DNA of 64,000 nucleotides from Pyrenophora tritici-repentis (Eukaryota; Ascomycota; Dothideomycetes; Pleosporales; Pleosporaceae), in contig NC_089396.1 of NCBI RefSeq assembly GCF_003171515.1, positions 2,701,035 through 2,765,034 of the forward strand, read 5' to 3'. The notes beneath the pieces were generated by a model. The model did no database searches. It saw nothing but the letters and a program-made list of their open reading frames with translations, and was not told the DNA's origin. The number at the start of each line of letters is the position of its first letter. Position 1 is the first letter of the stretch. This document shows, one piece after another, positions 40,423 to 49,505 of this stretch. Made by a program: the position numbers and the translations under genes.

Positions 40423-41071
40423 AGTTGTGGACGTTGTCGGAGATGTTTTTGATTGTTTTGGTATAACTATCGTAAGAGGGTGGTTAAAGTCTTGGGGTCT
40501 TCCAAGAGTGGTTTTTGGAGAAAAGAAGTTTGTTGGTTGTGGACTAAATTCTAGTGGCGCGGTACTCCTTTAAAGACCAGTTGGTAGATCTACCAAAAAT
40601 GTACCGTAAGTACGTAGGCCTCCTGCTCCCGATACGGAAGTTGTGGCGAGAAGGACAGCAAGATTCGTAAGCTTACGGAGGTGCATTTCAAAAGTCTTTT
40701 CCCACCCCCTGGTCAGCGCACGGAGCAACTACAGGGGTGATTCGGCCCGATACAATTGATTTCAATCAGTCCTACGTACATTTCTGCCCTCCTTGTACTC
40801 GTTTCCTCCCTCTAAGTCAATGATCTGTTTGATATGGATTGGAATACGCTCAATCCAGGCTGTTGACACGGCAAAGGTGTCGAATACTAGCGTCGTTGCA
40901 ACGAACAAAGTGTATAGTATTTGATTAGTAGTGAGCAAGAGCTGGGTGGAGAGATCTCCATATGTACAGGTGCGAGCTGAGCGGGAAGCTTGGTCTAACT
41001 AGTGGTCCAAGCTTCCGGCCCGGAAAAACTCGCTGGGCTGGCTGTACGCGCATGTCCCGACACAGGCCTGT
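40423..41071. other. Upstream region of the small secreted protein gene
   Basis: Apparently single-copy in this window. TTTAAAGG at about 40570 on the minus strand is a possible TATA element. An inverted repeat GGAAGCTTGG/CCAAGCTTCC lies at 40981-41017. No coding sequence seen. Confidence 0.4.
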
Positions 41072-41076
41072 ATCTT

Positions 41077-41422
41077 TGTCGAGACGCGGTGAGAGCCTTC
41101 ACTAGTATTCACGGTGAATCAGGCTTCCCGTGCTCTGATTGGCCAGGCACTGATTAGTCAGCTGCTCCGTACGCGCACCATAGATATTCTCCCTTCTCCC
41201 GTAGCTCCAATACAACAAGTTCACGCACATTTCTCCACCTTCATCAATATCTATGGTGCGCGCACGGAGCAGCTGACTAATCAGTGCCTGGCCAATCAGA
41301 GCACGGGAAGCCTGATTCACCGTGAATACTAGTGAAGGCTCTTACCGCGTCTCGACAGATATTCTCACTCCTCCCGTAGCTCCAATACAACAAGTTCACG
41401 CACGTTTTCTCCACCTTCATCA
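41077..41422. mobile_element. Rearranged LTR-1 pair with one half inverted
   Basis: A complete plus-strand LTR (41077-41247) is followed by a second LTR (41248-41422) whose first about 110 bases are inverted while its last about 70 are not. The outer edges carry a perfect 5-base duplication ATCTT (41072-41076 and 41423-41427). The unit therefore began as one insertion and was rearranged in place. The inverted parts give mirror open frames on both strands that are not genes. Confidence 0.85.
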
Positions 41423-41501
41423 ATCTTCTCTTGAGGCAGCTCATCCCAGCACTGTTCCCACGCATGATTAGCCTGAGCTCTACTCTTATTATTATTATTA
41501 T

Positions 41502-41742
41502 TATTGAGAAGCTGACACTATTAGTAGTAGTATGACTACCTAATAGAGCGCTCTCTAAGGCACAACGGTAGTGGTGGTACGACTCGTATTGTTGACTAAG
41601 GAGCTATTCACACGTTCGTAGATCCGCGTTGCGTGCAGCTGCGTCCAAGCTCCCCGCTAGGACCCACCTGCACGTGTCACCAATCATGTGACTACTCCTC
41701 CGCTTGATACCACCAAGTCACTTACGGACTGTATTCTCAACA
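41502..41742 (-). repeat. 3' LTR of a copia remnant
   Basis: Minus strand TGTTGAGAATAC to CTTCTCAATA, preceded by purine tract TGTGGGGGAG (41743-41752). Its ends resemble the intact copia LTR (TGTTGAG..CAATA). A TTA microsatellite (41485-41504) adjoins the end. Confidence 0.75.
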
Positions 41743-41770
41743 CTCCCCCACAGGCCTTACGTGACTTGTT

Positions 41771-42249
41771 CTAGTGCCCTTCATCAGTAACTCCCAGCAT
41801 CTTCTTAAACCTTTCAAAAGCAACTCTCTGCAGTGGCTTAGTCATTCCGTCGGCAACTATCTCGTCAGTCGGAATATAAGAAATCTGGAGCTTCTTCTGC
41901 TCAGCTAGGTCTCTAATAAAGTGGTAGCAGATGTCAATGTGCTTAGAACGTTCGTGCAGATGCGGATTCTTCACCAGTGCAATCGCTCCCTGATTGTCAC
42001 CGTACATCTGGACTGTGATACCGTTCTCATTGACGTATTGGTGCAGGCCGAGATCTCTGAGTACTTGAGCTGCCCACTGTCCCTGCTTGGCGTACATGGC
42101 TTGTGAGATGTACTTAGACTCAGCACTTGAGGTTGCCACTGACTTCTGCTTCTTTGCTGCCTAAGAGAATGGTCCTCCATAGAACATTCCGACTCCCCCA
42201 GACATGCTCTTCCGGTCTGTCTTATCGCTTGCCCAGTCAGCGTCGGTGT
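41771..42249 (-). pseudogene. copia RNase H remnant
   Basis: The minus-strand frame has NTDADWASDKTDRKSMSG, then TAG in place of Trp (GGPFS*AAKKQKSVATSS), ESKYISQAMYAKQGQW, YGDNQGAIALVKNP and KHIDICYHFIRDLAEQK, ending at 41771. It is the C-terminal quarter of Pol, similar to the intact copia. The rest was lost at the LTR-2 insertion edge, 42250. Confidence 0.85.
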
Positions 42250-42425
42250 TATCGGGGAACTGAGTGGGCGAAATCGTTGTTGTATTGAGAACCGCGAAGT
42301 GCTAGCTATATGGTGCGGGGTGCTGCCTAGAGGAGGCTAGCCCTTAAGCAGAAGGAGCTAGTCCTATAAGAGGAGAGCTAACTGGTGAGAAGTGAATGCA
42401 TAGAGACTGGCTTGCCCGGCCGACA
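42250..42425 (-). mobile_element. Solo LTR, family LTR-2
   Basis: 176 bases, nearly identical to 39069-39245. Flanking 5-mers GGTGT and TGGGC differ and the flanks are unrelated, so a deletion or recombination removed one side. Confidence 0.85.
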
Positions 42426-43061
42426 TGGGCGGCTACGCTAGCGTATGATGTCTTGTTTTGTTGGGTGTTTTGGGTGTTTTGGGTGTTTTGGATGTGTTGG
42501 ATAACAAAAAGGCCGACCTTCTTGCTACAATAGCATGAAGGTATATATAGTTGATAGTCTGACACACCCCCCCAGATCGTAGCAAATGGCGTAGATCTGC
42601 AAGCTTTTCAAGGTTTTATTACATGTTCACCGCAGTACGACATGCCCTATATATTCTGCTGCAGGGCTTTTCTAGGTTTATGTGCATGTTCACCGCAGTA
42701 CGACATGCCCTATTTATTCTGCCATAATCTAGCCTCTACGTCTGTGGCGCTAAACGACTGCCGCATAGCTGGCGCAGTGTTTTTGGAATGTCTTTTTTGA
42801 TGATGTCGGGTGTACCTCGCTTATGGTCACCCACCCTGTCAGCAGACCGTCTCGGCTCTGCTGAAATGGAACAAGCGGTTCCGGGCTCATAACTGTCAGA
42901 TGTGGGAGGACCAAGCAGACATGAGGGAGAAGGTTGTTGTATTAAGTGAGTAACAGAGAGCGACTATATACATGAGTAGCGAGCTGAGTAAGCACGCACT
43001 AGTGGGTCATGTGAGTACATCATTCACAGTGTACTTAGTGCACAAGGTGCCAGGTCTGACA
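42426..43061 (-). mobile_element. Debris of another LTR element with half-tRNA primer site
   Basis: 42894-43061 is an LTR (minus strand TGTCAGACCTGG to CACATCTGACA, 168 bases) followed by GTTATGAGCCCGG (42881-42893), again complementary to the initiator-tRNA anticodon arm. After about 320 noncoding bases a purine tract CTGGGGGGGTG (42565-42575) precedes another TGTCAGAC start at 42564. That second LTR is different in sequence and is truncated at 42426. A 28-base direct repeat (ATGTTCACCGCAGTACGAC..) lies at about 42622 and 42684, and a TTTTGGGTG repeat at 42464-42505. Confidence 0.6.
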
Positions 43062-43398
43062 TAAGCGTTGCAGTCTGGTACGCAAGCTGTGCTGTAAACT
43101 TCTCAGTCATTTGCTGCGTAACCCTGCCTAGTTTCGTAAAGTCTCTAAAGACGTCCAGTAGTTGTAGTAGTTTGTTTTGGGATAGATGGGATTCGGCCAT
43201 AGTAGATGCTTGTAGAATTAGGTCCCTTGCCCAGAAAATTGCTTGGGTTGAGTCCTTTGCTCTTGGTTTCTTTTCTTGGCTGTTCTGGAATGGGTTTCTC
43301 TCTCTTGTAGTTATCTCTGGGGAGAATGCCGCTGGTCTTTTATTTAGTGGTGGCTGAACAATTAACCTTGGTGTTTCTTGGGTGGTCTGCTCGATGGG
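43062..43398 (-). pseudogene. LINE ORF1 fragment
   Basis: Minus-strand frame with KRPAAFSPEITTRERNPFQ, DSTQAIFWARDLILQAS and KLLQLLDVFRDFTKLGRVT. It matches ORF1 of the intact LINE (KDPEQAIQWARNLILQAS, LLDVFRDYTEKGRVT) at moderate divergence. It lies in the same orientation just beyond the tail of the intact LINE, which probably inserted into it. Confidence 0.8.
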
Positions 43399-43654
43399 TG
43401 TTATTATTATTATTATTATTCCATTAGAGTCCTTTTTCAGTCAGAGACTATGTAGGACTTTGGCCGAAGGCCGTTCTATCTTGGTTTTTCTAATTTACAT
43501 GGTTTTCTGGTATGGTTCGCTAATATGGTTTTTGGCTTTTCTACAAAAGATAGCTTGTATCTGTTTGTTGCCAGGTGCTAAAGAGCAGTTTGATAAGTAG
43601 AAAGAGATGTAGCAGCGGGCTCTTGTGGCAAAGGAGAGAGTTGTGGTTTTAGTT

Positions 43655-46600
43655 TTATACAGTGTCTCTCTGTAGGTCTTCTGGTGGCTGTCCTAGGTAC
43701 CATTTTCTTGTTCCTATTCTGGTGCTAGTGATAAAAGCTAGGGTTGCTTCTATACCTATACTAGTGTGGAGTAGTAGTGGTAGTGTGACTGGGCGATGTT
43801 TGATTGTTTGTAGGAGCGTTTTTCGATGGTCTTTGTATAGATGACAGTACAGTAGTAGGTGTTCTGGCGTTTGGATGTTTTGGCAGGTGCAGCGATTAGA
43901 GTCTCGTTTCTTAAATCTCTTTAGGTAGGAGTTGAAGTATCCGTGTCCTAGCTTAAGAGAGTAGAAGGCGCTAGAGGTTACTCTTTTCGTGTTCTGTGGC
44001 ATTTGGATGGTTTTGCTGATTTTAAGAGGGTATTTGGCTGAGTAGGTAGCTTTGTTTAGAGCGGTTGCTCTTGCTTTGTATTTCTCATACTCTTGGCGTT
44101 GTTCCGTTTGTTGTATCCTTTTGATTGTCGTGCCTAGGTAGGCAATGCTCTTTGTTGTTGATCTGGGGTCCTCTTTGGTTGCTTCTTTTGCTAGGTAGTC
44201 TGCTCTTTCGTTTCCAACTATATCTGTGTGTCCAGGTGCCCAGAGTAGGTGGATGTTTGCTTGTTTTCGTCGGATCGTATTTGCCGCTTTTAGACATCGG
44301 AGTTGCCAATGCTGTCCTGGGTTATCTGATAGGTTTTTAAGCCTGTAGATTGCTGCTTGGTTATCTGCGTAGACCTCAAATTCCTGGTCGGTTGTAGCGT
44401 TCTTTGCTGCGTATTCGAATGCTCGTGTGATCCCTTCTAGTTCGCCGTTGTAGACTAGCTGGTATTGTCCGATATTAACTGTTTCTGAGTAGATCTCTTG
44501 CTGAGTTGAGTTGTAGACTGCTATCCCAACTCCTATTCCTTTTCCTTCTTGTGTTTGCGAGGCGTCTGAGTATATTGTCGTGTAATTGTCTAGCCTTGTT
44601 TTAATGTAGGCTTGGTGCGCATTTGCCTCCTCTTCTTTGGATTTTTGAGAGACTGTTACGGTATAGTTTAGAGTATCCCATGGCCTGAACCGGTATGGGA
44701 TAGTCTGCTCTGTGTCTCTTTTGTTGTTTTTAGGAATTGCGTTAGTAATAGTTTGTAGCTGTCTGTGCTGGTTTGGTTTCTTTGAGCGTTGGAGATTCGT
44801 TGATTGGATCCGAGTTATTGCCTTTGCAATTGGATGGGTGTTGGCTAGCAGGTTTGCTCTGCTTGCGTAGTTCCGGATAGTTGAGTTAAGCCTAATTGCT
44901 GGTGGTAGTAGGCTCGCTTCGAGGCTTGTAGGAACTGTTGGTGCTGTTCTAAACACTCCTAGAGTTTTTCGACAAGCCAGGTTGTGTAGTGACTGTAGTT
45001 TCTTTGTAGCGTAGGGTTGGTTTTGCCAGTATATTTGTGCTCCGTAGTCTGACACGCTAGTTACACATGCTAAGTATAGTTGTCTAATAGCGTGTGTTGA
45101 TAGGCCGAGTTCAATGTTCGCTAGTCTTCCTAGCCTGTAGAAAGCTTGTCTGGCTTGGCTTACACGTATAGACACATGTGATTTGAATGATAGTCGGTTG
45201 TCTAGATAGATACCTAGCCACTTGACAGTGTCTTTGTGTTCTATCCGGTCGTTGTTTGGGAGTATGAGGGCTCTTTCTATCCTCTCCTTCTTAGCGGTGA
45301 AGTGGATTAGCTCTGTTTTGGATGTGTCGAAGATAATGTCTAGCTGCTCTCCCTTGGCAAAGAGTGTAGCTATCTCTTTTTGCAGTGCTCTTATGTTTTT
45401 CTTTAGAGAGGTTGATGAGGTAGTAAGAGATAGGTCGTCGATATACGATAGTTGAAAGCTTTGTAAGGCTGGGAATAGGTCTCGGATATAGATAAGGAAG
45501 AAGATTGGTGATACTGGGCTGCCTTGTGGGATGCCTGCTCTAATCTTGCTAAATTCTTCAATCTTATTATCGAATGCTAGTCTTAGGGTCCTGTTGGAGA
45601 GAAAGGATTTCGCCCAGCAAATTAAGCTAATTGGGAGTCCAAGTTTCTTAAGTCGGTCTAGAAATCGGTTGTGTATGACGTGGTCAAAAGCTCCTTTGAC
45701 GTCCACGAACACTGTGGAAGTAATTTGGCCTTGCTGTTTTTTGTGTTGAATCTGGTCTACTAGGAGGAGAGCGGCGTCTATTGCAGATTTCTTGTTTCTA
45801 CCTCCAATTTGTGAGGAGTGTAGGAGGTTTGTGGTTTCTGCTAGACTAGCTAGTCTTTTGGCGATAATTCTCTCTAGTACCTTCCCTAGGCTGTTTAAGA
45901 GAGTAATTACTCTATAAGCTTTCGGGAGAGAGTAGTCTAGTTTGGATGGTTTTTTGAGAATTGCTCCTGTAGCTGCTTTCCAGCACCGAGGGTGGTATCC
46001 GTAATTAAACAAGATTGAGTAGGCGATGAAGAGGATCGCTGGGTTGAACTTAAATGCAGCGGTTATAATATCTTGAGTAATAGCGTCAGGCCCTGGTGTA
46101 CTACTTTTAACTTTACTAGAACAGGCTTGTTCTAGTTCAGAAATTGATAGTTGCGGCCAGTCCCAAATGCTCTCTTGATAGTTTAGAAAGCTTGGTAGTT
46201 CTGCTGTTGGAGGAGGAGGGAAAAGTGCTTTTCTAAAGGCCTTGCACTTTCCTTTGAATGTTTTCTCTAGTATCTCTCCTTGGATAGGTGGAATCTTTTC
46301 GACCTTTTGATCCTTTGTGTATGCCATAGCTTTGTAGATAGACTGTGGGGTTTCTTGTTCTAGAAAGCTATTCCAATGTCTCTTCTTGGCATCCTTGATT
46401 GCTCTTGCGTAGGTGTTCCGCGCTATTAAGAAGTCTTTCTTGAATAGATATGCCTCTTGGATGGACAACTGTTGCAATTGTTGTGTGTAGACTCTTTGGC
46501 AGTGAGTAAGCTCTCTTCTTAGCTTAGTAAGCTCCTGGTTCCACCAGGGTTTTGGTTTAGGACCTAGTTTGACTTTTGGGATTGCTTTGTCAGCTGCTAG

Positions 46601-47545
46601 TTGGATGACTTGCGTAATTGCTTCCCCTATCTCCTCTAGTTTGCTTTGAAGCTCCTGGTCCTCTTCTAGAATTAGATTCTTGCAATCTTGTTTCCTAGGG
46701 TCGTTTATCTCGCTTATGTGCTGTAGCGTGATGTTGTTTTGAATAGCCTCGTTTAGGGTTTTTTGAAAAAGTGGCCAATCCGCCTTTTTTGTGTTAAACT
46801 TGCGTTGGTTTATTGGATTGTCTACTTGGTCGGTGTCTGATCGAATTGAGAAGAGTAGGCCGTAGTGGTCAGATCCAGTCTCCGTAGTGACTTGCCAGTC
46901 AATAGCTTTGTCAGCTAGGTCTGGGGTAACTAGGGATAGGTCTAAAACTGATTCTCTTGATAGGTGTGGCCTAAAGAAAGTGCCCGTTCCTGGTGTGTTT
47001 AGAAGGCTAAGGTTTTGGCTTTCTATCCATTCTACAAATGGGGGTGCTCCTGGGCTCGTCGATGTGCATAGTGGGTCCCACCACGGGTGGTGCTCATTTG
47101 CGTCTAGGAGTAGAATAGATGACTCTGGTAGTCTTGTGTTTGTGTTTAGAAGAACTCTTGGGATAGTCTTTATATCTCCTATACCTCTCTCGTTGTATAG
47201 GTTGAAGATATTAAACTTATGGTTTCCTTTCTGTACTACTAGTGCTATAGCGTCTGGATCTGACGTAAAACCTTCTAGTAGGTGGGTTTCTGCTAATAGC
47301 GTTCTAGAGATATAGAATAGCACTCTAGGGCGGAGTTTTGGTTCGGATTGTGGGAGAATTTGGAGGTATGCTGCGTGGCTAGTGGACCTAGTATCAGCGT
47401 AGTCGTTGTTTCTTGTTGGTGTGAGCCAAGGCTCTTGGACTGCAATTATATCAACCCTTAGTTCGACAGCTAGTTGAAGAGTAGACTCTGTGGCCTGGAT
47501 ACTCTTGTTCAGATTCGCTTGGAGAATCTTAATGCTGTCTAACAT
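43655..47545 (-). CDS. LINE ORF2: endonuclease, reverse transcriptase, RNase H (1,296 aa)
   Basis: ATG at 47545 (MLDSIKILQANLNKS). Apurinic-type endonuclease, residues 1 to about 235: QANLNKS, AVQEPWLT, LLLDANEHHPWWD, TGSDHYGLLF. Reverse transcriptase about 480-750: SSTPGPDAITQDI, DVKGAFDHV, AGIPQGSPVSPIF and YIDD near 702. RNase H about 985-1110: YSDASQTQEGKGIGVG, ELEGITRAF, YADNQAAI, WAPGHTDIVGNERADYLA. A C-terminal CTCQNIQTPEHLLLYC lies near 1213. No damaged catalytic motif. The start overlaps the ORF1 stop in ATGTTAG, suggesting termination-reinitiation. Confidence 0.94.
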   Translation of the reverse strand: MLDSIKILQANLNKSIQATESTLQLAVELRVDIIAVQEPWLTPTRNNDYADTRSTSHAAYLQILPQSEPKLRPRVLFYISRTLLAETHLLEGFTSDPDAIALVVQKGNHKFNIFNLYNERGIGDIKTIPRVLLNTNTRLPESSILLLDANEHHPWWDPLCTSTSPGAPPFVEWIESQNLSLLNTPGTGTFFRPHLSRESVLDLSLVTPDLADKAIDWQVTTETGSDHYGLLFSIRSDTDQVDNPINQRKFNTKKADWPLFQKTLNEAIQNNITLQHISEINDPRKQDCKNLILEEDQELQSKLEEIGEAITQVIQLAADKAIPKVKLGPKPKPWWNQELTKLRRELTHCQRVYTQQLQQLSIQEAYLFKKDFLIARNTYARAIKDAKKRHWNSFLEQETPQSIYKAMAYTKDQKVEKIPPIQGEILEKTFKGKCKAFRKALFPPPPTAELPSFLNYQESIWDWPQLSISELEQACSSKVKSSTPGPDAITQDIITAAFKFNPAILFIAYSILFNYGYHPRCWKAATGAILKKPSKLDYSLPKAYRVITLLNSLGKVLERIIAKRLASLAETTNLLHSSQIGGRNKKSAIDAALLLVDQIQHKKQQGQITSTVFVDVKGAFDHVIHNRFLDRLKKLGLPISLICWAKSFLSNRTLRLAFDNKIEEFSKIRAGIPQGSPVSPIFFLIYIRDLFPALQSFQLSYIDDLSLTTSSTSLKKNIRALQKEIATLFAKGEQLDIIFDTSKTELIHFTAKKERIERALILPNNDRIEHKDTVKWLGIYLDNRLSFKSHVSIRVSQARQAFYRLGRLANIELGLSTHAIRQLYLACVTSVSDYGAQIYWQNQPYATKKLQSLHNLACRKTLGVFRTAPTVPTSLEASLLPPAIRLNSTIRNYASRANLLANTHPIAKAITRIQSTNLQRSKKPNQHRQLQTITNAIPKNNKRDTEQTIPYRFRPWDTLNYTVTVSQKSKEEEANAHQAYIKTRLDNYTTIYSDASQTQEGKGIGVGIAVYNSTQQEIYSETVNIGQYQLVYNGELEGITRAFEYAAKNATTDQEFEVYADNQAAIYRLKNLSDNPGQHWQLRCLKAANTIRRKQANIHLLWAPGHTDIVGNERADYLAKEATKEDPRSTTKSIAYLGTTIKRIQQTEQRQEYEKYKARATALNKATYSAKYPLKISKTIQMPQNTKRVTSSAFYSLKLGHGYFNSYLKRFKKRDSNRCTCQNIQTPEHLLLYCHLYKDHRKTLLQTIKHRPVTLPLLLHTSIGIEATLAFITSTRIGTRKWYLGQPPEDLQRDTV

Positions 47546-48972
47546 TCTGTTGTATATTGGTTCTCCTTGTTTGTTATAGCTGCGAGGACTTCACAGTCTC
47601 TGCTATTAGCAAAGTGAGGTTCTTTGCAGTTTGAGCATTTTGGGAGTGTATGGATACAAGGCTTCCCACTTGTCGTGCAGGTGGAGCATTTATGCTGCGA
47701 TGTAGGGTGGGTCCCCGCACATAGCTGGCATGCTGTTTGGTTCCGGCATTTAAGCTTTGTATGGCCAAAGCCTTGGCAGTTGTCGCATTGGGTAGTAGCT
47801 GGAATACTTCTATACTTTTCAGTACGGAGGCTCTCTCCAAGGATGATGATCCTCGCTCCTAGTTTCTTTGCTTCAGCTTCTGTTTTAAAAGCAATAACAA
47901 TAGAGCTGTTTTGCTTGTTCTTCCAGTCTTTTGTAAGCCAGTAGGAGTTACCAACTATTTGTAGTCCTTTGTTGTATGTAGGGATTTCAGTTCGAAGGAT
48001 TTCTAGCGTGTCTGCTCCTTCAAAGGTTGTAGGGACGTTGTGGACTATGACTTTTGTCCAAGATTCTAGTGGTTGAGCGTGTTTGATGTTAAAGAGATCC
48101 ATCCAGATGTTGGATTGCTGGAGAAGGAATTCTCCAGAGTATCCGCTTGTAGTAGTAAGTATGAGATTGTTTCTCTTACTAAGAGCTGCTAGTTGGATAA
48201 CAGGTCCTGCAATGCCAGCTTTTTGGAATGCCTCGTTGATTTTGTTTCGTGCTTGGAGCGGGTTGATGGTTTGGTTTTCCTCTAGTGTTGCAACTATTTG
48301 ATAGTGCGTAATTAGTTTCTTAGGCGTTGGCTTTTTCTTTGGGGCTACAGTCGTCCAAGTGGCGTTCTTTGATGGTTGAGCTGCAATTGTTGCGTATGAT
48401 TGGGGAGCATTTGTGTTTGTTGTCGTTGTTGCTACTGCTACTGTTTGGTTGTTTTGACCAGCTACTGTGGCTGTTGCCTTCTTTAATGTCTTTGCTGCTT
48501 TTTCTGAAGCGTTTGCTAGAGTAGCTGAGTGGAAGGCGAGCTTGGCAGATAGTTTGTCCGAGATCTGGTTTGTAACTCTCCCTTTTTCCGTGTAGTCTCT
48601 AAATACGTCTAGTAGTTCGAGTAGCTTGTTTTGCTCTTCATATGAGTTGGTCATAATAGAGGCTTGGAGGATCAGGTTTCTAGCCCATTGGATTGCCTGT
48701 TCTGGATCTTTTGCGGTTGGTTTATCAGAGTCATTCTTTTGGAATGGATTTCTTCCAGTTCTGTCGTATACAGGAGAGAAGAGGGCTGGTCGTTTGTTCA
48801 TGATTGGGACTAGTCGTTCGGGTGGGTTAGGTTGAGTTTGGGTTGGGGTCGCTGGTGTCTGGTCCTCTTCTATACCCATTTGGATATCATTTTCGAGATA
48901 GATTGCGGTATTAGTGCTGTTTCCGCTTGCCTCTGGGATCTGCACTATGATATTGTCGCTGTCTGGCGGCAT
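47539..48972 (-). CDS. LINE ORF1, Gag-like RNA-binding protein (477 aa)
   Basis: ATG at 48972 (MPPDSDNIIVQIPEA). The N-terminal half is acidic then polar, with DPEQAIQWARNLILQAS. An RRM-like or Gag-like region (SWTKVIVHNVPTTFEG) precedes three zinc knuckles at about residues 390-460: CDNCQGFGHTKLKC, CQLCAGTHPTSQHKC, CSNCKEPHFANSRDC. Such proteins coat LINE RNA in a ribonucleoprotein. It ends TAG at 47539, 7 bases into ORF2. Confidence 0.92.
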   Translation of the reverse strand: MPPDSDNIIVQIPEASGNSTNTAIYLENDIQMGIEEDQTPATPTQTQPNPPERLVPIMNKRPALFSPVYDRTGRNPFQKNDSDKPTAKDPEQAIQWARNLILQASIMTNSYEEQNKLLELLDVFRDYTEKGRVTNQISDKLSAKLAFHSATLANASEKAAKTLKKATATVAGQNNQTVAVATTTTNTNAPQSYATIAAQPSKNATWTTVAPKKKPTPKKLITHYQIVATLEENQTINPLQARNKINEAFQKAGIAGPVIQLAALSKRNNLILTTTSGYSGEFLLQQSNIWMDLFNIKHAQPLESWTKVIVHNVPTTFEGADTLEILRTEIPTYNKGLQIVGNSYWLTKDWKNKQNSSIVIAFKTEAEAKKLGARIIILGESLRTEKYRSIPATTQCDNCQGFGHTKLKCRNQTACQLCAGTHPTSQHKCSTCTTSGKPCIHTLPKCSNCKEPHFANSRDCEVLAAITNKENQYTTEC

Positions 48973-49000
48973 TTTTGTTCTGTTGTTGCTACTTTACACT

Positions 49001-49440
49001 AGAAGGATACCTAGTTCTTCTAGCCGTACCGGTGTGAAAGTAGTGAAAGCCTTGCTATTTTACTCTTCTTACTCTCTTTTCTCTATCTTACTGATCTATC
49101 GAGTAGATCTCTAACCCAGGGCGCTCAATGGTACGTTATAATATACCATTTTTTGTTAGTGCTGAGAAGTACGCGTATGGCGGGTATATACTAGAACCAG
49201 GGGTTTATCCCATTAAACTTCAGGAGTACATCCCATTTTTAGTCTATAGTCGAAATTACTCCAAATTTAGACATATAACTCAGCATACGTAGACGCACAA
49301 TCTGACGAATTTACAGCGCAGCAGACTATGTGGTTCAGGAGCTTAGGGTTTGGTGTTCTTGGTTAGGGTTACGCGTCTGGGGGGTCAGGAGGTCGCGAGG
49401 CTCGGCACCCCGCCGCGCGCGCCGCCGGAGTAAGCACCGA
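49001..49440. other. LINE 5' flank and helicase upstream region
   Basis: No gene. Two telomere-like motifs, TTAGGGTTTGG near 49346 and TTAGGGTTACG near 49363, lie 17 bases apart. A GC-rich CpG-dense stretch follows (49380-49440, CCCCGCCGCGCGCGCCGCC). Confidence 0.5.
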
Positions 49441-49461
49441 GAGAGCGATCAACAGCGCGTG

Positions 49462-49469
49462 TATATAAG
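49462..49469 (+). promoter_or_regulatory. TATA box of the helicase gene
   Basis: TATATAAG 37 bases before the ATG at 49506. The short leader suggests a compact promoter. Confidence 0.5.
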
Positions 49470-49505
49470 AAGCCGAGTAGAACAGGTAGGCGTCGATATT
49501 TCAAC

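Larger units (their letters stand above)
43399..49000 (-). mobile_element. Full-length Tad1-type LINE
   Basis: Two intact overlapping ORFs, a 3' UTR of about 230 bases and a 3' tail of repeated AAT (minus strand) at 43399-43422. The 5' edge is not certain and is placed just beyond the ORF1 start; it could reach about 49130. The order is ORF1 with three zinc knuckles, then ORF2 with endonuclease, RT, RNase H and a terminal zinc motif, which fits the Tad1/I group. Confidence 0.85.

Noticed and set aside
41102..41332. Near-identical open frames on both strands
   Set aside because: They are the two arms of the inverted LTR-1 structure.
42426..43061. Possible TRIM-like short LTR element
   Set aside because: A primer site and purine tract are correctly placed about 320 bases apart, but the two LTR starts share only TGTCAGAC and then differ, so they are not an LTR pair.
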